From: UBA6016 sp041915365
GTDB lineage: Bacteria; Campylobacterota; Campylobacteria; Campylobacterales; UBA6016
Direction of reading: 5' to 3'
NCBI GenBank assembly: GCA_041915365.1
Contig: JAYSBP010000004.1
Location: 62,001 to 126,000 of the forward strand
Length of the DNA: 64,000 nt
The notes under the pieces: model-generated
What the model was told of the DNA's origin: nothing
The model's input: only the letters and a program-made list of their open reading frames with translations
Database searches by the model: none
Part shown: in pieces, positions 9,595 to 18,763 of the stretch
How the letters are laid out: each line of letters begins with the position of its first letter
How positions within the stretch are numbered: position 1 is the stretch's first letter
Program-made: the position numbers and the translations under genes

Positions 9595-10919
9595 CCAAAC
9601 ACCCTCTCAAAAATTTTATCTATATTCTTAGTGTAATAACCGTACTCAAAGCACTCTCTTATCTCTGTCTCAGACAACTTTGCTCTCAAATCTTCATCGC
9701 TCAAAAGATTTTGCAAGAATAACGATTCGCCTTCTGTATTTATTGCGGCCTTACCCTGCTGCAAGTCTGCCCAGACTTTCATGGCATTTCTTTGAACTAT
9801 TTTGTAGCCATCTTCTCTTGAGACACCTTTTAGCGGTAGCTCCAGAAGTACCCTTTGAGAAAATACTAGTCCACCGGTAAGGTTTAGATTTTTCATCATA
9901 TTTTCAGGATAAACCACAAGCTTTGATATAACGCCGTTAAATCTGTTTAGCATAAAATCACAAGTGATAAATGCGTCCGGAAGCATAAATCTTTCAACAG
10001 AAGAGTGAGATATATCTCTCTCATGCCACAAGGCTACATTTTCCATTGCAGGAACAGCGTAGCTTCGTATCACACGAGCAAGCCCCGTGATATTTTCGGT
10101 TAGGACCGGATTTCTTTTGTGAGGCATGGCCGATGAGCCTTTTTGCCCAGGACTAAAATACTCTTCAGCCTCATACACCTCAGTTCTTTGAAGATGTCTT
10201 ATCTCTACGGCAAACTTCTCAATACTTGAAGCGAGCAAAGAAAGCGCAGTTATCACTCTTGCGTATCTATCTCTTTGGATTACTTGATTTGAAGCATTAG
10301 CCACACCAAGACCTAAATATTTGCAAGTAAGTTCCTCAAGCTCTATCGGTGTATGCGCAAGATTTCCCATCGCCCCACTCACCATCCCGACGCTAATAAC
10401 ATCAAGAGAACTCGTCAGATTGTCAAGGTGACGTCTGAGCTCGTCATGCCAAATAGCAAGTTTCAATCCAAAAGTTATAGGCTCTCCGTGAATGCCGTGG
10501 CTTCTGCCCACGCAAAGCGTATGTTTGTGCTCCATTGCTCTTTGTTTGATTGACTCCATGATGCTCTTAACATCTTTGATGATAATTTCCATTGAGTCTT
10601 TGATTTGAAGTGCGACAGCCGTATCTATGGTATCGGAGCTTGTCATCCCATAATGAACCCATCTACTCTCTTCGCCAAGATTGTTCGCAACACTCGTCAA
10701 AAAAGCTATTACGTCATGCTTTGTGGTTTTTTCTATTTCATCTATTTCTGCAATGTCAAATTTTGCATTTTTTTCTATTTTTTCAGCATCTTCTTTTGGT
10801 ATTAACCCTAGTTCGCACCAAGCTTTAACGGCGGCTATCTCCACCTTCAGCCAAGCGTCGTATTTTGCCTGCATATCCCACAGGCTTTTCATCTCTTCTC
10901 TAGCGTATCTCTCTACCAT
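9588..10919 (-). CDS. purB: adenylosuccinate lyase
   Basis: Cleaves SAICAR and adenylosuccinate in purine synthesis. The superfamily signature GSSAMPHKRNPVLTENITGLAR (shown here from its core SSAMPHKRNP) carries the catalytic Ser loop. The His-bearing TSSDTIDTAVALQ and RSHGIHGEPITFG are also present. Length 443 aa is normal. First gene of a purine/dNTP group with nrdA; divergent from the downstream-facing pseudouridine synthase gene across 63 bases. Confidence 0.95.
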   Translation of the reverse strand: MVERYAREEMKSLWDMQAKYDAWLKVEIAAVKAWCELGLIPKEDAEKIEKNAKFDIAEIDEIEKTTKHDVIAFLTSVANNLGEESRWVHYGMTSSDTIDTAVALQIKDSMEIIIKDVKSIMESIKQRAMEHKHTLCVGRSHGIHGEPITFGLKLAIWHDELRRHLDNLTSSLDVISVGMVSGAMGNLAHTPIELEELTCKYLGLGVANASNQVIQRDRYARVITALSLLASSIEKFAVEIRHLQRTEVYEAEEYFSPGQKGSSAMPHKRNPVLTENITGLARVIRSYAVPAMENVALWHERDISHSSVERFMLPDAFITCDFMLNRFNGVISKLVVYPENMMKNLNLTGGLVFSQRVLLELPLKGVSREDGYKIVQRNAMKVWADLQQGKAAINTEGESLFLQNLLSDEDLRAKLSETEIRECFEYGYYTKNIDKIFERVFGC

Positions 10920-10982
10920 ACTTGCCGAACCTTTTTTCGTGTAAAATGTTTTTTAGATTTTAGGAAAATAGGGCTGAAAATT

Positions 10983-11882
10983 GTGGCTTACGAAATAAAG
11001 AAATTTGATATAAACGGCGAAAAACTCCTATATTTTATGATTGAAAAGTTGGGTATCACCGAGAGAGCGGGGAAGCGCTTAATAGATAAGGGGAGAGTGA
11101 AGCTAAATGGGGATGTAGTAGCCTACAAAGGGGTGCGTGCAGTTGGCAAAGTAGAGGTGCTTTTTTATGAACCGACCCCCTCGGCACAGCTAATTCCAGT
11201 ATTTGAAGAAGACGATTTTGCTGTTTTTGAAAAACCTTCCTTTATGCTCTCACACCCAAACGGTTTTGAAACGCAAGAGTGTCTGCTAGATAGCATCAAA
11301 AAACTATACGGATATGGAGCAAATATTACGCACAGACTCGACTACGAGACAAGCGGGCTGATAGTCGCTAGCAAAAACAAAGCAGCGGAATCCATACTTA
11401 AAACGACTTTTGAGACGAGAGGGATGCAAAAAGAGTATACTGCCCTGCTTTTTGGACATGTAAAACATAAAACAGAAGTTGAATGCCTGCTAGAGCAGAT
11501 AAAGGTGCTAGAGCAAAAAGTCATGCAAGGGGCAAGCGAGCAAGGCAAACACTCTCTGACGCTATTTGAGCCTCTTGAATATTTTGCTAATCTAGATATG
11601 ACTTTAGTACAAGCAAAACCGTTTACTGGGAGATTGCATCAAATCAGACTTCACGCCGTGCATCTAGGGCATCCGATAGTTGGGGAGCCGATATATAGAA
11701 AGAACCTCGATATGGCAAGGGATTACCTAGATAAAAAAATGAGCGAGGTGGAACGAATAGAGCGCACAGGGGCTAAAAGAATCTGTCTGCACTCATCAAA
11801 AATAGCATTTGAATACAAAGGCAAAGGCTTTGAAATAAGCTCATTATCCGATATACGTTCCGAGTTTTTATCTTCTATCTAA
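10983..11882 (+). CDS. RluA/RluD-family 23S rRNA pseudouridine synthase
   Basis: A pseudouridine synthase of 299 aa. An S4 RNA-binding domain covers residues ~15-60 (ERAGKRLIDKGRVKLNG). The catalytic Asp is in THRLDYETSGLIVASK near residue 120, and GRLHQIRLHAVHLGHPIVGE is the typical RluA-family motif. GTG start. Target uridines cannot be told from sequence alone; RluD- or RluC-type sites in 23S rRNA are likely. Its stop overlaps the convergent carbonic anhydrase gene by eight bases. Confidence 0.88.
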   Translation: MAYEIKKFDINGEKLLYFMIEKLGITERAGKRLIDKGRVKLNGDVVAYKGVRAVGKVEVLFYEPTPSAQLIPVFEEDDFAVFEKPSFMLSHPNGFETQECLLDSIKKLYGYGANITHRLDYETSGLIVASKNKAAESILKTTFETRGMQKEYTALLFGHVKHKTEVECLLEQIKVLEQKVMQGASEQGKHSLTLFEPLEYFANLDMTLVQAKPFTGRLHQIRLHAVHLGHPIVGEPIYRKNLDMARDYLDKKMSEVERIERTGAKRICLHSSKIAFEYKGKGFEISSLSDIRSEFLSSI

Positions 11883-12501
11883 TTAGCTTAAACTCTTTTG
11901 CCTCTATATCATAATCATAAACATCGCCTGTTTCTATGACATAATACCAACCGTACAGCTTTATCTCCCCCCTGTCGTATCTCTCTTTGATAAACGGATA
12001 TGACAATAGATGCTTTAACTGCTCGACAACGTTAAGAAGTTCGGTATGCCAGTTTCTTATCTTTTCATCTTCATCTTGCAAATCTTCAAGGACCTGCTTT
12101 TTGATAGGCGCCGCTAGCTCCAACCATTTTTTAACGTTTGGAATTTTATTTAGCTTCTCTTCCGGTAAATAAAGAGCAGAGCATCCACCGCAGTTTGAAT
12201 GTCCGCATACGACTATATTTTCTACGTTTAATACTACAACCGCATATTCAATAGCTGCTGTAGTAGCCGCAAACTCCGCAGAGACTCTGTACGGAGGGAC
12301 AAAGTTTGCTATATTTCGGACAACAAAAAGTTCCCCTGGCAGTGTATTTGTAATGAGATTTGGAACGATTCTGGAATCAGCACATCCTATAAAAAGAGTA
12401 TGCGGATCTTGCGCTTCGCCAAGCTCGGAGAATAGTTTTTGGTATTCCAAAAAATCTTCATTTCTAAAGCGGACAACACCTTCTATTAGCTTATTTTCCA
12501 T
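11875..12501 (-). CDS. can: beta-class carbonic anhydrase
   Basis: Interconverts CO2 and bicarbonate in the cytoplasm. Zinc ligands are visible as CADSR (Cys and the Asp-Arg dyad, around residue 41) and HSNCGGC (His and Cys, around residue 100). The ATG with AAAGGGATAAAG just upstream is preferred; a start nine codons earlier lacks a site. It overlaps the 3' end of rlmN by 11 bases. About 208 aa, normal for the family. Probably supplies bicarbonate for biosynthesis in a CO2-fixing or capnophilic cell (inference). Confidence 0.93.
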   Translation of the reverse strand: MENKLIEGVVRFRNEDFLEYQKLFSELGEAQDPHTLFIGCADSRIVPNLITNTLPGELFVVRNIANFVPPYRVSAEFAATTAAIEYAVVVLNVENIVVCGHSNCGGCSALYLPEEKLNKIPNVKKWLELAAPIKKQVLEDLQDEDEKIRNWHTELLNVVEQLKHLLSYPFIKERYDRGEIKLYGWYYVIETGDVYDYDIEAKEFKLIR

Positions 12502-13564
12502 CTTTATCCCTTTGTTTGAGCTGTCCACATGCGGCTGAAATATCTATCCCTTTTGATTCTCTTATCGTACAGATAAAACGCTTGCCTGCCATATATCCGC
12601 GAAAAGCCTCTGCCGCCTCTGTCGTAGGTCTTTTGAATTCACTGTTGTCATAAGAGTTGAACAATATCAAATTCACCTTTGCATCCAATCCATTTAATAA
12701 TCTTGCTAGCTTTTTTGCGCTCGCAATATCATCGTTCACGCCACCTAAAAGCAAATACTCAAAAAGGACTTTTTTACGCTTATCAGCTTTGAAACCTCTG
12801 ACGGCATCTATTACTGATTTTATATTGTATGCCTTGTTTATCGGCATCAATCTCTCTCTAAGTTCGTCATCAACAGCGTGAAGGCTGATAGCTAGATTTA
12901 CGCCTAGGTCGAGGTTTGCCAATTTTTGTATCTTCGTTGCAAGTCCACTTGTAGAAATGGTAATACGGCGAGGCGCAATGCACAAAGCATCTTTGTGTGT
13001 GATAATTTTTATAGATTTGACAACATTATCCATATTGTCGAGTGGCTCGCCCATCCCCATAAAAACTATATTTATACTTTTTTCTTCGCCAAACTCTTTG
13101 TCTTTTTTTATAAAAGCAACCTGCTCTACTATCTCGCCTGCTGTTAGATTACGCTCAAAACCACCTTTTGCGGTTAGGCAAAATGCACATCCAACTTTAC
13201 ACCCTACTTGTGACGATATGCAGACTGTATATCTAGCCTCTCTAGTTTTCTTCCCATCGTCGTCAAACTCGTCTTCTTTCATCTTAAGAAGTACGGTCTC
13301 TACTGTTTTCCCATCTGCTAGGCCGAATAGATATTTTTCACTTCCATCAGAGCTTACCTCTTTTCTTAAAAGTGCCAAAGAGCCTGCAACAAATTTTTCA
13401 CCCAACACATCCCGATAGTCTTTTGGAAGATTGTTCATCTCCTTAAAATCTAGTATATTCTTTTTATATACCCAGTTTAGCACCTGAGTTGTGCGAAAAG
13501 ATGGACCATCCAGCAGTGCAAGCAATTCAGATGGTTCTAGGTCGTAGATGTTTGTCTTACTCAT
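12491..13564 (-). CDS. rlmN: 23S rRNA/tRNA adenine-C2 methyltransferase
   Basis: Radical-SAM enzyme that methylates A2503 of 23S rRNA and A37 of some tRNAs. The cluster motif CKVGCAFC (CxxxCxxC), preceded by CISSQVG, is near residue 115. FMGMGEPLDN and SISTSGL-type segments and the late IRESKGIDISAACGQL, with the methyl-carrying Cys, are all present. 357 aa, full length. Stop overlaps can, start overlaps the upstream phosphorylase gene by eight bases. Confidence 0.95.
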   Translation of the reverse strand: MSKTNIYDLEPSELLALLDGPSFRTTQVLNWVYKKNILDFKEMNNLPKDYRDVLGEKFVAGSLALLRKEVSSDGSEKYLFGLADGKTVETVLLKMKEDEFDDDGKKTREARYTVCISSQVGCKVGCAFCLTAKGGFERNLTAGEIVEQVAFIKKDKEFGEEKSINIVFMGMGEPLDNMDNVVKSIKIITHKDALCIAPRRITISTSGLATKIQKLANLDLGVNLAISLHAVDDELRERLMPINKAYNIKSVIDAVRGFKADKRKKVLFEYLLLGGVNDDIASAKKLARLLNGLDAKVNLILFNSYDNSEFKRPTTEAAEAFRGYMAGKRFICTIRESKGIDISAACGQLKQRDKDGK

Positions 13565-14087
13565 ACTCTTTTAGCTCTTTTATATATCTGTCATAAATTA
13601 TATCTTTTGCTGTGCTAAGATTTTTTATATATTCTGTTTTTGCATCACAAAAACAATTATTTGTAACCACAAAAAAACCTTTTGCCTTAATGCCTAATTT
13701 CTTTGCAACCCAAAGAACGGAATAAAATTCCATATTCTCAGCCCCAAGACCAAGCTCCAAAAACTTTTTGCTTGCCTCTTCATCTGATGTAATATAATTT
13801 GACGAATTCACAATTGTTTCATGTGAAACATTATTTTGAATTTTACTCTCTAACGGCGTGTAGGACCTTGCAAATACCGATGAGTATTCGATTTGGGCTG
13901 CCGAACTAGAGTAAAAATTGTCAAGGATGCCCAACTTGCCATAGCTACCACAACTCCCCACAAACAACAGTGTTTTTGGATTTTTCTCAGCCAAAATTAT
14001 TGGAAGATTGTAGGCCGTTTCTATAAGACCGACGCCTATCGGCGTGGCAAAATCAAAAAGCTCGGTTTGCCCTGCGCAAAGTATCAT
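13557..14087 (-). CDS. nucleoside phosphorylase-family protein
   Basis: A small (176 aa) member of the purine nucleoside phosphorylase/MTA-SAH nucleosidase fold. The glycine-rich LLFVGSCGSYGKLGILD matches the fold's phosphate/ribose loop, and GAENMEFYSVLWVAKKLG matches the ribose-binding MEx(x)A-type helix. Substrate is uncertain. It is shorter than standard PNP (~235 aa), so the fold may be minimal. Sits between hisF and rlmN with overlaps of four and eight bases. A parS-like site is embedded in its coding sequence. Confidence 0.7.
   Translation of the reverse strand: MILCAGQTELFDFATPIGVGLIETAYNLPIILAEKNPKTLLFVGSCGSYGKLGILDNFYSSSAAQIEYSSVFARSYTPLESKIQNNVSHETIVNSSNYITSDEEASKKFLELGLGAENMEFYSVLWVAKKLGIKAKGFFVVTNNCFCDAKTEYIKNLSTAKDIIYDRYIKELKEYE
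13815..13830. promoter_or_regulatory. parS-like site 1
   Basis: TGTTTCATGTGAAACA has perfect 7-bp arms around a TG centre and differs at one base from the widely conserved ParB site TGTTNCACGTGAAACA. It lies inside a coding region, as parS sites often do, and is repeated exactly at 18424. Origin-proximal placement (about 40 kb from dnaA) fits. ParB binding is inferred. Confidence 0.7.
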
Positions 14088-14848
14088 AGTCTGACGCTTA
14101 CCCCATTTTTTGCAAGCTCAGCTTTTAAATCTTTTATCTCAACCTCTTTAAAATGAAAAATAGATGCGGCAAGTCCAGCATCACAATTTGTCTTCGTAAA
14201 AAGTTCTGAAAAATGCTCTTTATTTCCAGCCCCTCCGCTTGCTATAACAGGCACTCTGACGGCGTCTCTGACGGCCTTTGTTAGTGCCAAGTCAAACCCA
14301 GCTTTTGTACCATCAGCATCCATGCTTGTAAGTAGTATTTCGCCAGCGCCTCTGCTCGTGACTTCCATTGCCCACTCTACAGCATCTTTGCCTGTATCTA
14401 GCCTGCCACCATTTATAAATACATTCCATTTACTTGGTGCAACTTTTTTTGCATCTATTGCGGCCACTATTGTGGAACTACCAAACCTAAAGGATGCCTC
14501 ATCAAAAAAAACTGGATTTTTGACACCTGCGGAGTTTATGCTGACTTTATCGCAGCCAACGTTTAATAATCTATAGATATCGTCAAGAACTCTAATTCCA
14601 CCGCCTACCGTCAGTGGAATAAATACTGTTTTTGCGACCTCTTTCACTATATGAACTATAGTATCTCTATTTTCGTGGCTTGCGGTAATATCAAGAAAAG
14701 TGAGTTCATCGGCACCCTCTTCATTGTATCTGGCCGCTATTTCTACAGGATCACCTGCATCTTTTAGCCCAACAAAGTTAACACCCTTAACGACTCTTCC
14801 GTCCTTAACATCAAGACAAGGAATTATCCTTTTAGCCAAAAAATCCAC
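14084..14848 (-). CDS. hisF: imidazole glycerol phosphate synthase, cyclase subunit
   Basis: Histidine biosynthesis TIM-barrel that makes IGP and AICAR with ammonia from HisH. The first catalytic Asp is in RIIPCLDVKDGRVVKG (D11-type) and the second in LLTSMDADGTKAGFD. GGGIRVLDD and ASGGAGN form the phosphate-binding loops. 254 aa, full length. hisH is not adjacent. Overlaps the phosphorylase gene by four bases. Confidence 0.96.
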   Translation of the reverse strand: MDFLAKRIIPCLDVKDGRVVKGVNFVGLKDAGDPVEIAARYNEEGADELTFLDITASHENRDTIVHIVKEVAKTVFIPLTVGGGIRVLDDIYRLLNVGCDKVSINSAGVKNPVFFDEASFRFGSSTIVAAIDAKKVAPSKWNVFINGGRLDTGKDAVEWAMEVTSRGAGEILLTSMDADGTKAGFDLALTKAVRDAVRVPVIASGGAGNKEHFSELFTKTNCDAGLAASIFHFKEVEIKDLKAELAKNGVSVRL

Positions 14849-14975
14849 TCAAAATACCACCGTTTTTTAGTCTGAATATTAACAAAGATTGGCTTGCGAC
14901 AATTTGGCATATCTCAATGTTTTTTAAGCCGCAATTCAGTAATATAGAACACAAAATCTTTTAAAAAGTTGGAAT

Positions 14976-15770
14976 TTGCAAGTAGTCGCCAAAAAAAAAT
15001 TCGGTCAAAACTTCTTGAAAGACGATTTTTATTTAGATCAAATCATCCAGTCGATGCCCGACAACGACAATAAAGTTCTTGAAATCGGGCCTGGACTAGG
15101 TGATTTAACCGGCAAGCTTTTAGCAAAAAAAGCGGTAGTTGCTGTCGAGGTTGACACGGATTTGATTTCAAATCTGAAGTCTAAATTTAAAGATCAAATG
15201 GATAACGGTAGGTTTTTCCTGCTCCATGCTGACATATTAAGCATTTGGGATGAAGCGCTTGGCTTATCTCCAAGGTTTGATATAGTCGCAAACCTACCGT
15301 ATTATATCGCCACGAACATAGTGCTTAGGGCCATCCGAGACGATAGAATAGATAATATTATCGTGATGGTGCAAAAAGAGGTTGCACAGAAGTTTTGCGC
15401 AACTCCAAAGTCTTCCGACTTTGGCGCTATATCCGTAATTTGCGATTGTATCTGCCGAAGGGAAATCGTATGCGAACTTCCCCCAACGGCTTTTGAACCG
15501 GCGCCAAAGGTTTTTTCCGCAGTTTTAAAGCTAACAAAGCGGGATAAACCACTAATAGAAAAAGCCCTTTTTGATGATTTTGAATTTTTTTTGAAGCACG
15601 CTTTCTCGGCTCCGAGAAAAACACTTTTTAAAAACCTTTCAAACGGGTATCAAAAAGAACGATTGGCGTCCGTTTTTGAAAAACTAGAAATATCTTTAAA
15701 TATAAGACCTCACGAGCTTACAACCGAAGTTTTTGCTTCGCTTTTTACGGACATTAAATCATTCAATTAG
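14976..15770 (+). CDS. rsmA: 16S rRNA dimethyladenosine transferase
   Basis: KsgA-family enzyme that dimethylates two adjacent adenines in helix 45 of 16S rRNA. KKKFGQNFLKD at the N terminus, SAM motif VLEIGPGLGDLTGKLL and catalytic VANLPYYIATNIV are diagnostic. TTG start. 264 aa. Followed after 15 bases by rnj, so RNA modification and RNA processing genes are co-transcribed. Confidence 0.95.
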   Translation: MQVVAKKKFGQNFLKDDFYLDQIIQSMPDNDNKVLEIGPGLGDLTGKLLAKKAVVAVEVDTDLISNLKSKFKDQMDNGRFFLLHADILSIWDEALGLSPRFDIVANLPYYIATNIVLRAIRDDRIDNIIVMVQKEVAQKFCATPKSSDFGAISVICDCICRREIVCELPPTAFEPAPKVFSAVLKLTKRDKPLIEKALFDDFEFFLKHAFSAPRKTLFKNLSNGYQKERLASVFEKLEISLNIRPHELTTEVFASLFTDIKSFN

Positions 15771-15785
15771 CTAAAAAGGCTTGGA

Positions 15786-17798
15786 ATGGAAAACTTAGAA
15801 CAAAACAACGAACAAGAAATAAACAAATCGGCTGAAGTAGCCGAGAACAATAAAGCTGCCGGACAGCAGGCGGAGGGCGGAGAGAGACAGCGGTCTGCTA
15901 GAGCTGAAGAGTACTTCAAAAACAGAAAACAACAGCGATTTAGCGGCAATAGAAGGCCCAGAGAAGAGAGGGGCGAAAGAGAAGAGAGGGGCGAAAGAGA
16001 CAACAGCCGAGAATCAAACGGTATGCCTTATGGTGACGGCCAACATGGATGGCATACCAATATCAAAAACTCTATCGAGGCAAATAAAAGAATACAGCAC
16101 AATAGACTAAACACGGATGCAAAACTAAATCATGCCACAAAATCTACGATTAGGATTACACCTCTTGGCGGCCTAGAAGAGATAGGCGGCAATATAACCG
16201 TAATAGAAACGCAAAATAGTGCAATACTTGTCGATGTCGGAATGAGCTTTCCTGATGACGATATGCACGGTGTGGATATATTAATCCCAGACTTTTCATA
16301 CCTAAAACAAATTAAGCACAAAATAGCCGGAATTGTTATCACACACGCCCACGAAGACCACATCGGGGCAGTACCGTACCTATTTAGAGAGATGCAGTTT
16401 CCACTCTATGGGACACCTTTGCCGCTTGGAATGATAGGTAATAAATTTGATGAACACAAAATGACGGAATACAAAAAATACTTCCGTGCCGTAGAAAAAA
16501 GAAGGGTTCTAAAAATAGGGGATTTTGAGGTTGAGTGGATGCACATGACTCACTCAGTGATAGACGCTTCAAGCCTAGCCATCACAACAGAAGCCGGCAC
16601 CATCATCCATACTGGAGACTTCAAGATAGACCACACCCCGATAGACGGCTACCCTGCCGATCTTCACAGGCTTGCTTATTACGGAGAAAAGGGGGTATTG
16701 TGCCTACTATCAGACTCAACAAACTCTATGAGACCTGGTGTAACACTTTCTGAAAGTAGCGTTGGACCAACATTTGACACTATATTCTCTCGCTCAAAGG
16801 GCAGAGTCATTATGTCTACATTTAGCTCAAATATACACAGGGTATATCAAGCGATAGAAAAAGGGATTAAGTACAACAGGAAGGTCGCAATAATAGGTCG
16901 CTCAATGGAGAGAAACCTAGAGGTTGCGATGAACCTAGGGTATATCAAACTTCCATTTGGCGTATTCATAGACGCCGCAGAAGTGGCGAAATATCCAGAC
17001 AATGAAGTGCTCATAATCACTACCGGCTCGCAAGGTGAAACAATGAGTGCCCTATATAGAATGGCCGTGAACGAGCATAGACACATCAAGCTAAAACCAT
17101 CAGACACAGTAATACTATCATCAAGTGCAATTCCGGGAAACGAGGGAAGCGTATCTACCGTCCTAAACTACATCCTAAAAGCAGGTGCAAGTGTAGCCTA
17201 CAAAGACTTCTCTGATATTCACGTATCAGGACACGGGGCACAAGAGGAGCAAAAACTAATGCTACGCCTTGTAAAACCAAAATATTTCTTACCTATTCAC
17301 GGCGAGTATCAACATGTGGCAAAACACAAAGAAACGGCTGTTGCGTGTGGCGTTGATGAGCGAAATGTTCTTTTGATGGAAGACGGTGACCAAATAGAGC
17401 TTAACGCTAAAGGGATGAGAAAGATAAAAACTGTTAGAAGCGGCAAGGTATACATAGACAATCAACGAAACAATCAGATAGAAGAAGATGTCGTCATGGA
17501 TAGGCAAGAGCTTGCTGAAAATGGTATCGTTATTATTGTCGCTTTTGTTGACAAGCAAGACAAAACATTGCTTGAAAAACCAAAAGTCTCCAGCTTTGGC
17601 TTAGTATCGGATAGAGACGATAGAAACTTCTCAGAAGAGATGGAAAATGTTCTTGTTAGTTTCCTACAAAACGCAAATAAAGAGCTAGTAGAAAACAAAA
17701 AAATGCTAGAGAATGAAATAAGACAGGTGCTCAAAAAACACATCTTTAGGGCTCTAAAAAAATATCCGGTCATAGTGCCGACAATTTTTGTGCAATAG
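15786..17798 (+). CDS. rnj: ribonuclease J
   Basis: Metallo-beta-lactamase/beta-CASP nuclease with 5'-3' exonuclease and endonuclease activity. Zinc motif THAHEDHIGAVPY lies near residue 185, with later His in HTGDFKID and the beta-CASP block IIGRSMERNLEVAMNLGYI. The first ~110 residues are a low-complexity charged extension (EERGEREERGERDN, tandem direct repeat), as in Helicobacter RNase J, where it aids ribosome and helicase association. 670 aa. In the rsmA-rnj-kdsD-rluB run. Confidence 0.95.
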   Translation: MENLEQNNEQEINKSAEVAENNKAAGQQAEGGERQRSARAEEYFKNRKQQRFSGNRRPREERGEREERGERDNSRESNGMPYGDGQHGWHTNIKNSIEANKRIQHNRLNTDAKLNHATKSTIRITPLGGLEEIGGNITVIETQNSAILVDVGMSFPDDDMHGVDILIPDFSYLKQIKHKIAGIVITHAHEDHIGAVPYLFREMQFPLYGTPLPLGMIGNKFDEHKMTEYKKYFRAVEKRRVLKIGDFEVEWMHMTHSVIDASSLAITTEAGTIIHTGDFKIDHTPIDGYPADLHRLAYYGEKGVLCLLSDSTNSMRPGVTLSESSVGPTFDTIFSRSKGRVIMSTFSSNIHRVYQAIEKGIKYNRKVAIIGRSMERNLEVAMNLGYIKLPFGVFIDAAEVAKYPDNEVLIITTGSQGETMSALYRMAVNEHRHIKLKPSDTVILSSSAIPGNEGSVSTVLNYILKAGASVAYKDFSDIHVSGHGAQEEQKLMLRLVKPKYFLPIHGEYQHVAKHKETAVACGVDERNVLLMEDGDQIELNAKGMRKIKTVRSGKVYIDNQRNNQIEEDVVMDRQELAENGIVIIVAFVDKQDKTLLEKPKVSSFGLVSDRDDRNFSEEMENVLVSFLQNANKELVENKKMLENEIRQVLKKHIFRALKKYPVIVPTIFVQ

Positions 17799-17800
17799 CT

Positions 17801-18763
17801 ATGCAGTATTCAAAAATTGCCGCCGATGTTTTGAGGCTAGAGGCAAATGAGCTTTTACTGTGTGCGGAAAGAATAACCGACGCTTTTGATAATGCGGTAG
17901 AAAATATCTATGCCACAAAAGGAAAACTAGTAATAATCGGGGTCGGTAAATCTGGGCTTGTCGGCGCAAAAATTGCGGCAACCCTTGCAAGCACAGGTAC
18001 TCCTAGCTTTTTTATACACCCAACCGAAGCGATGCACGGGGACCTTGGGATGATTGGTAAGGAAGATAGCGTGTTGGCTATTAGTTATAGCGGTGAAAGC
18101 GATGAGCTTATTGCGATATTGCCACATCTAAAGAGATACGGAGTAGCCATAATAGGAATGAGCTCAAACGATAATTCCACTTTGGCAAACTTTTCAGATG
18201 TTCACCTTAATATCAAAGTAACAAAAGAGGCTTGCCCGTTGAACGCTGCACCCACAAGCTCAACAACGCTTACAATGGCAATCGGCGATGCTCTAGCTGT
18301 TGCACTAATGGAAAAGAGAGATTTCAAGCAAGAGGATTTTGCATACTTTCATCCAGGCGGCTCACTTGGGAAAAGACTCTTTGTAAAAGTATCGGACTTA
18401 ATGAGAAAAGATAATTTACCAATTGTTTCATGTGAAACAATTTTACAGGATGCGATTATCGTTATGACAGAAGGCAAGCTTGGAAATGTGGTTTTTCAAA
18501 AAGATGGCAGACTTGCAGGGGTGTTGAGCGACGGAGATTTGAGAAGGGCTCTTCTTGATAAGGAATTTACTGTTTCCAAAAATGCTTTTGAATATGCTAC
18601 GAAAAACCCGAAAATAATTGACGATGAAGATATGTTGGCGGTCAATGCTTTAGGGATAATAGAGCAAAATAAGATTCAGTTTCTGGTGGTAACTGATAAA
18701 TCTGGAACTATCAAAGGTGCACTGCACATACACGATCTAGTTGAGGCTGGAATCAAAAAATGA
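17801..18763 (+). CDS. kdsD: arabinose-5-phosphate isomerase (SIS + CBS domains)
   Basis: Interconverts ribulose 5-phosphate and arabinose 5-phosphate for Kdo synthesis in lipopolysaccharide. SIS domain residues ~35-180 with GVGKSGLVGAKIAATLASTG and HPTEAMHGDLGMI; two CBS domains follow (VSDLMRKDNLPIV, GVLSDGDLRRAL). 320 aa, full length. KpsF paralogues in capsule clusters look similar, but no capsule genes are near. A parS-like site lies inside at 18424. Overlaps rluB by four bases (ATGA). Confidence 0.93.
   Translation: MQYSKIAADVLRLEANELLLCAERITDAFDNAVENIYATKGKLVIIGVGKSGLVGAKIAATLASTGTPSFFIHPTEAMHGDLGMIGKEDSVLAISYSGESDELIAILPHLKRYGVAIIGMSSNDNSTLANFSDVHLNIKVTKEACPLNAAPTSSTTLTMAIGDALAVALMEKRDFKQEDFAYFHPGGSLGKRLFVKVSDLMRKDNLPIVSCETILQDAIIVMTEGKLGNVVFQKDGRLAGVLSDGDLRRALLDKEFTVSKNAFEYATKNPKIIDDEDMLAVNALGIIEQNKIQFLVVTDKSGTIKGALHIHDLVEAGIKK
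18424..18439. promoter_or_regulatory. parS-like site 2
   Basis: Exact second copy of TGTTTCATGTGAAACA, 4.6 kb from the first and inside kdsD. Here the symmetry extends outward (AAT and ATT flanks). One mismatch to the conserved parS consensus at the central CG. Two exact 16-mers of this kind in 64 kb are not expected by chance. Confidence 0.7.
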
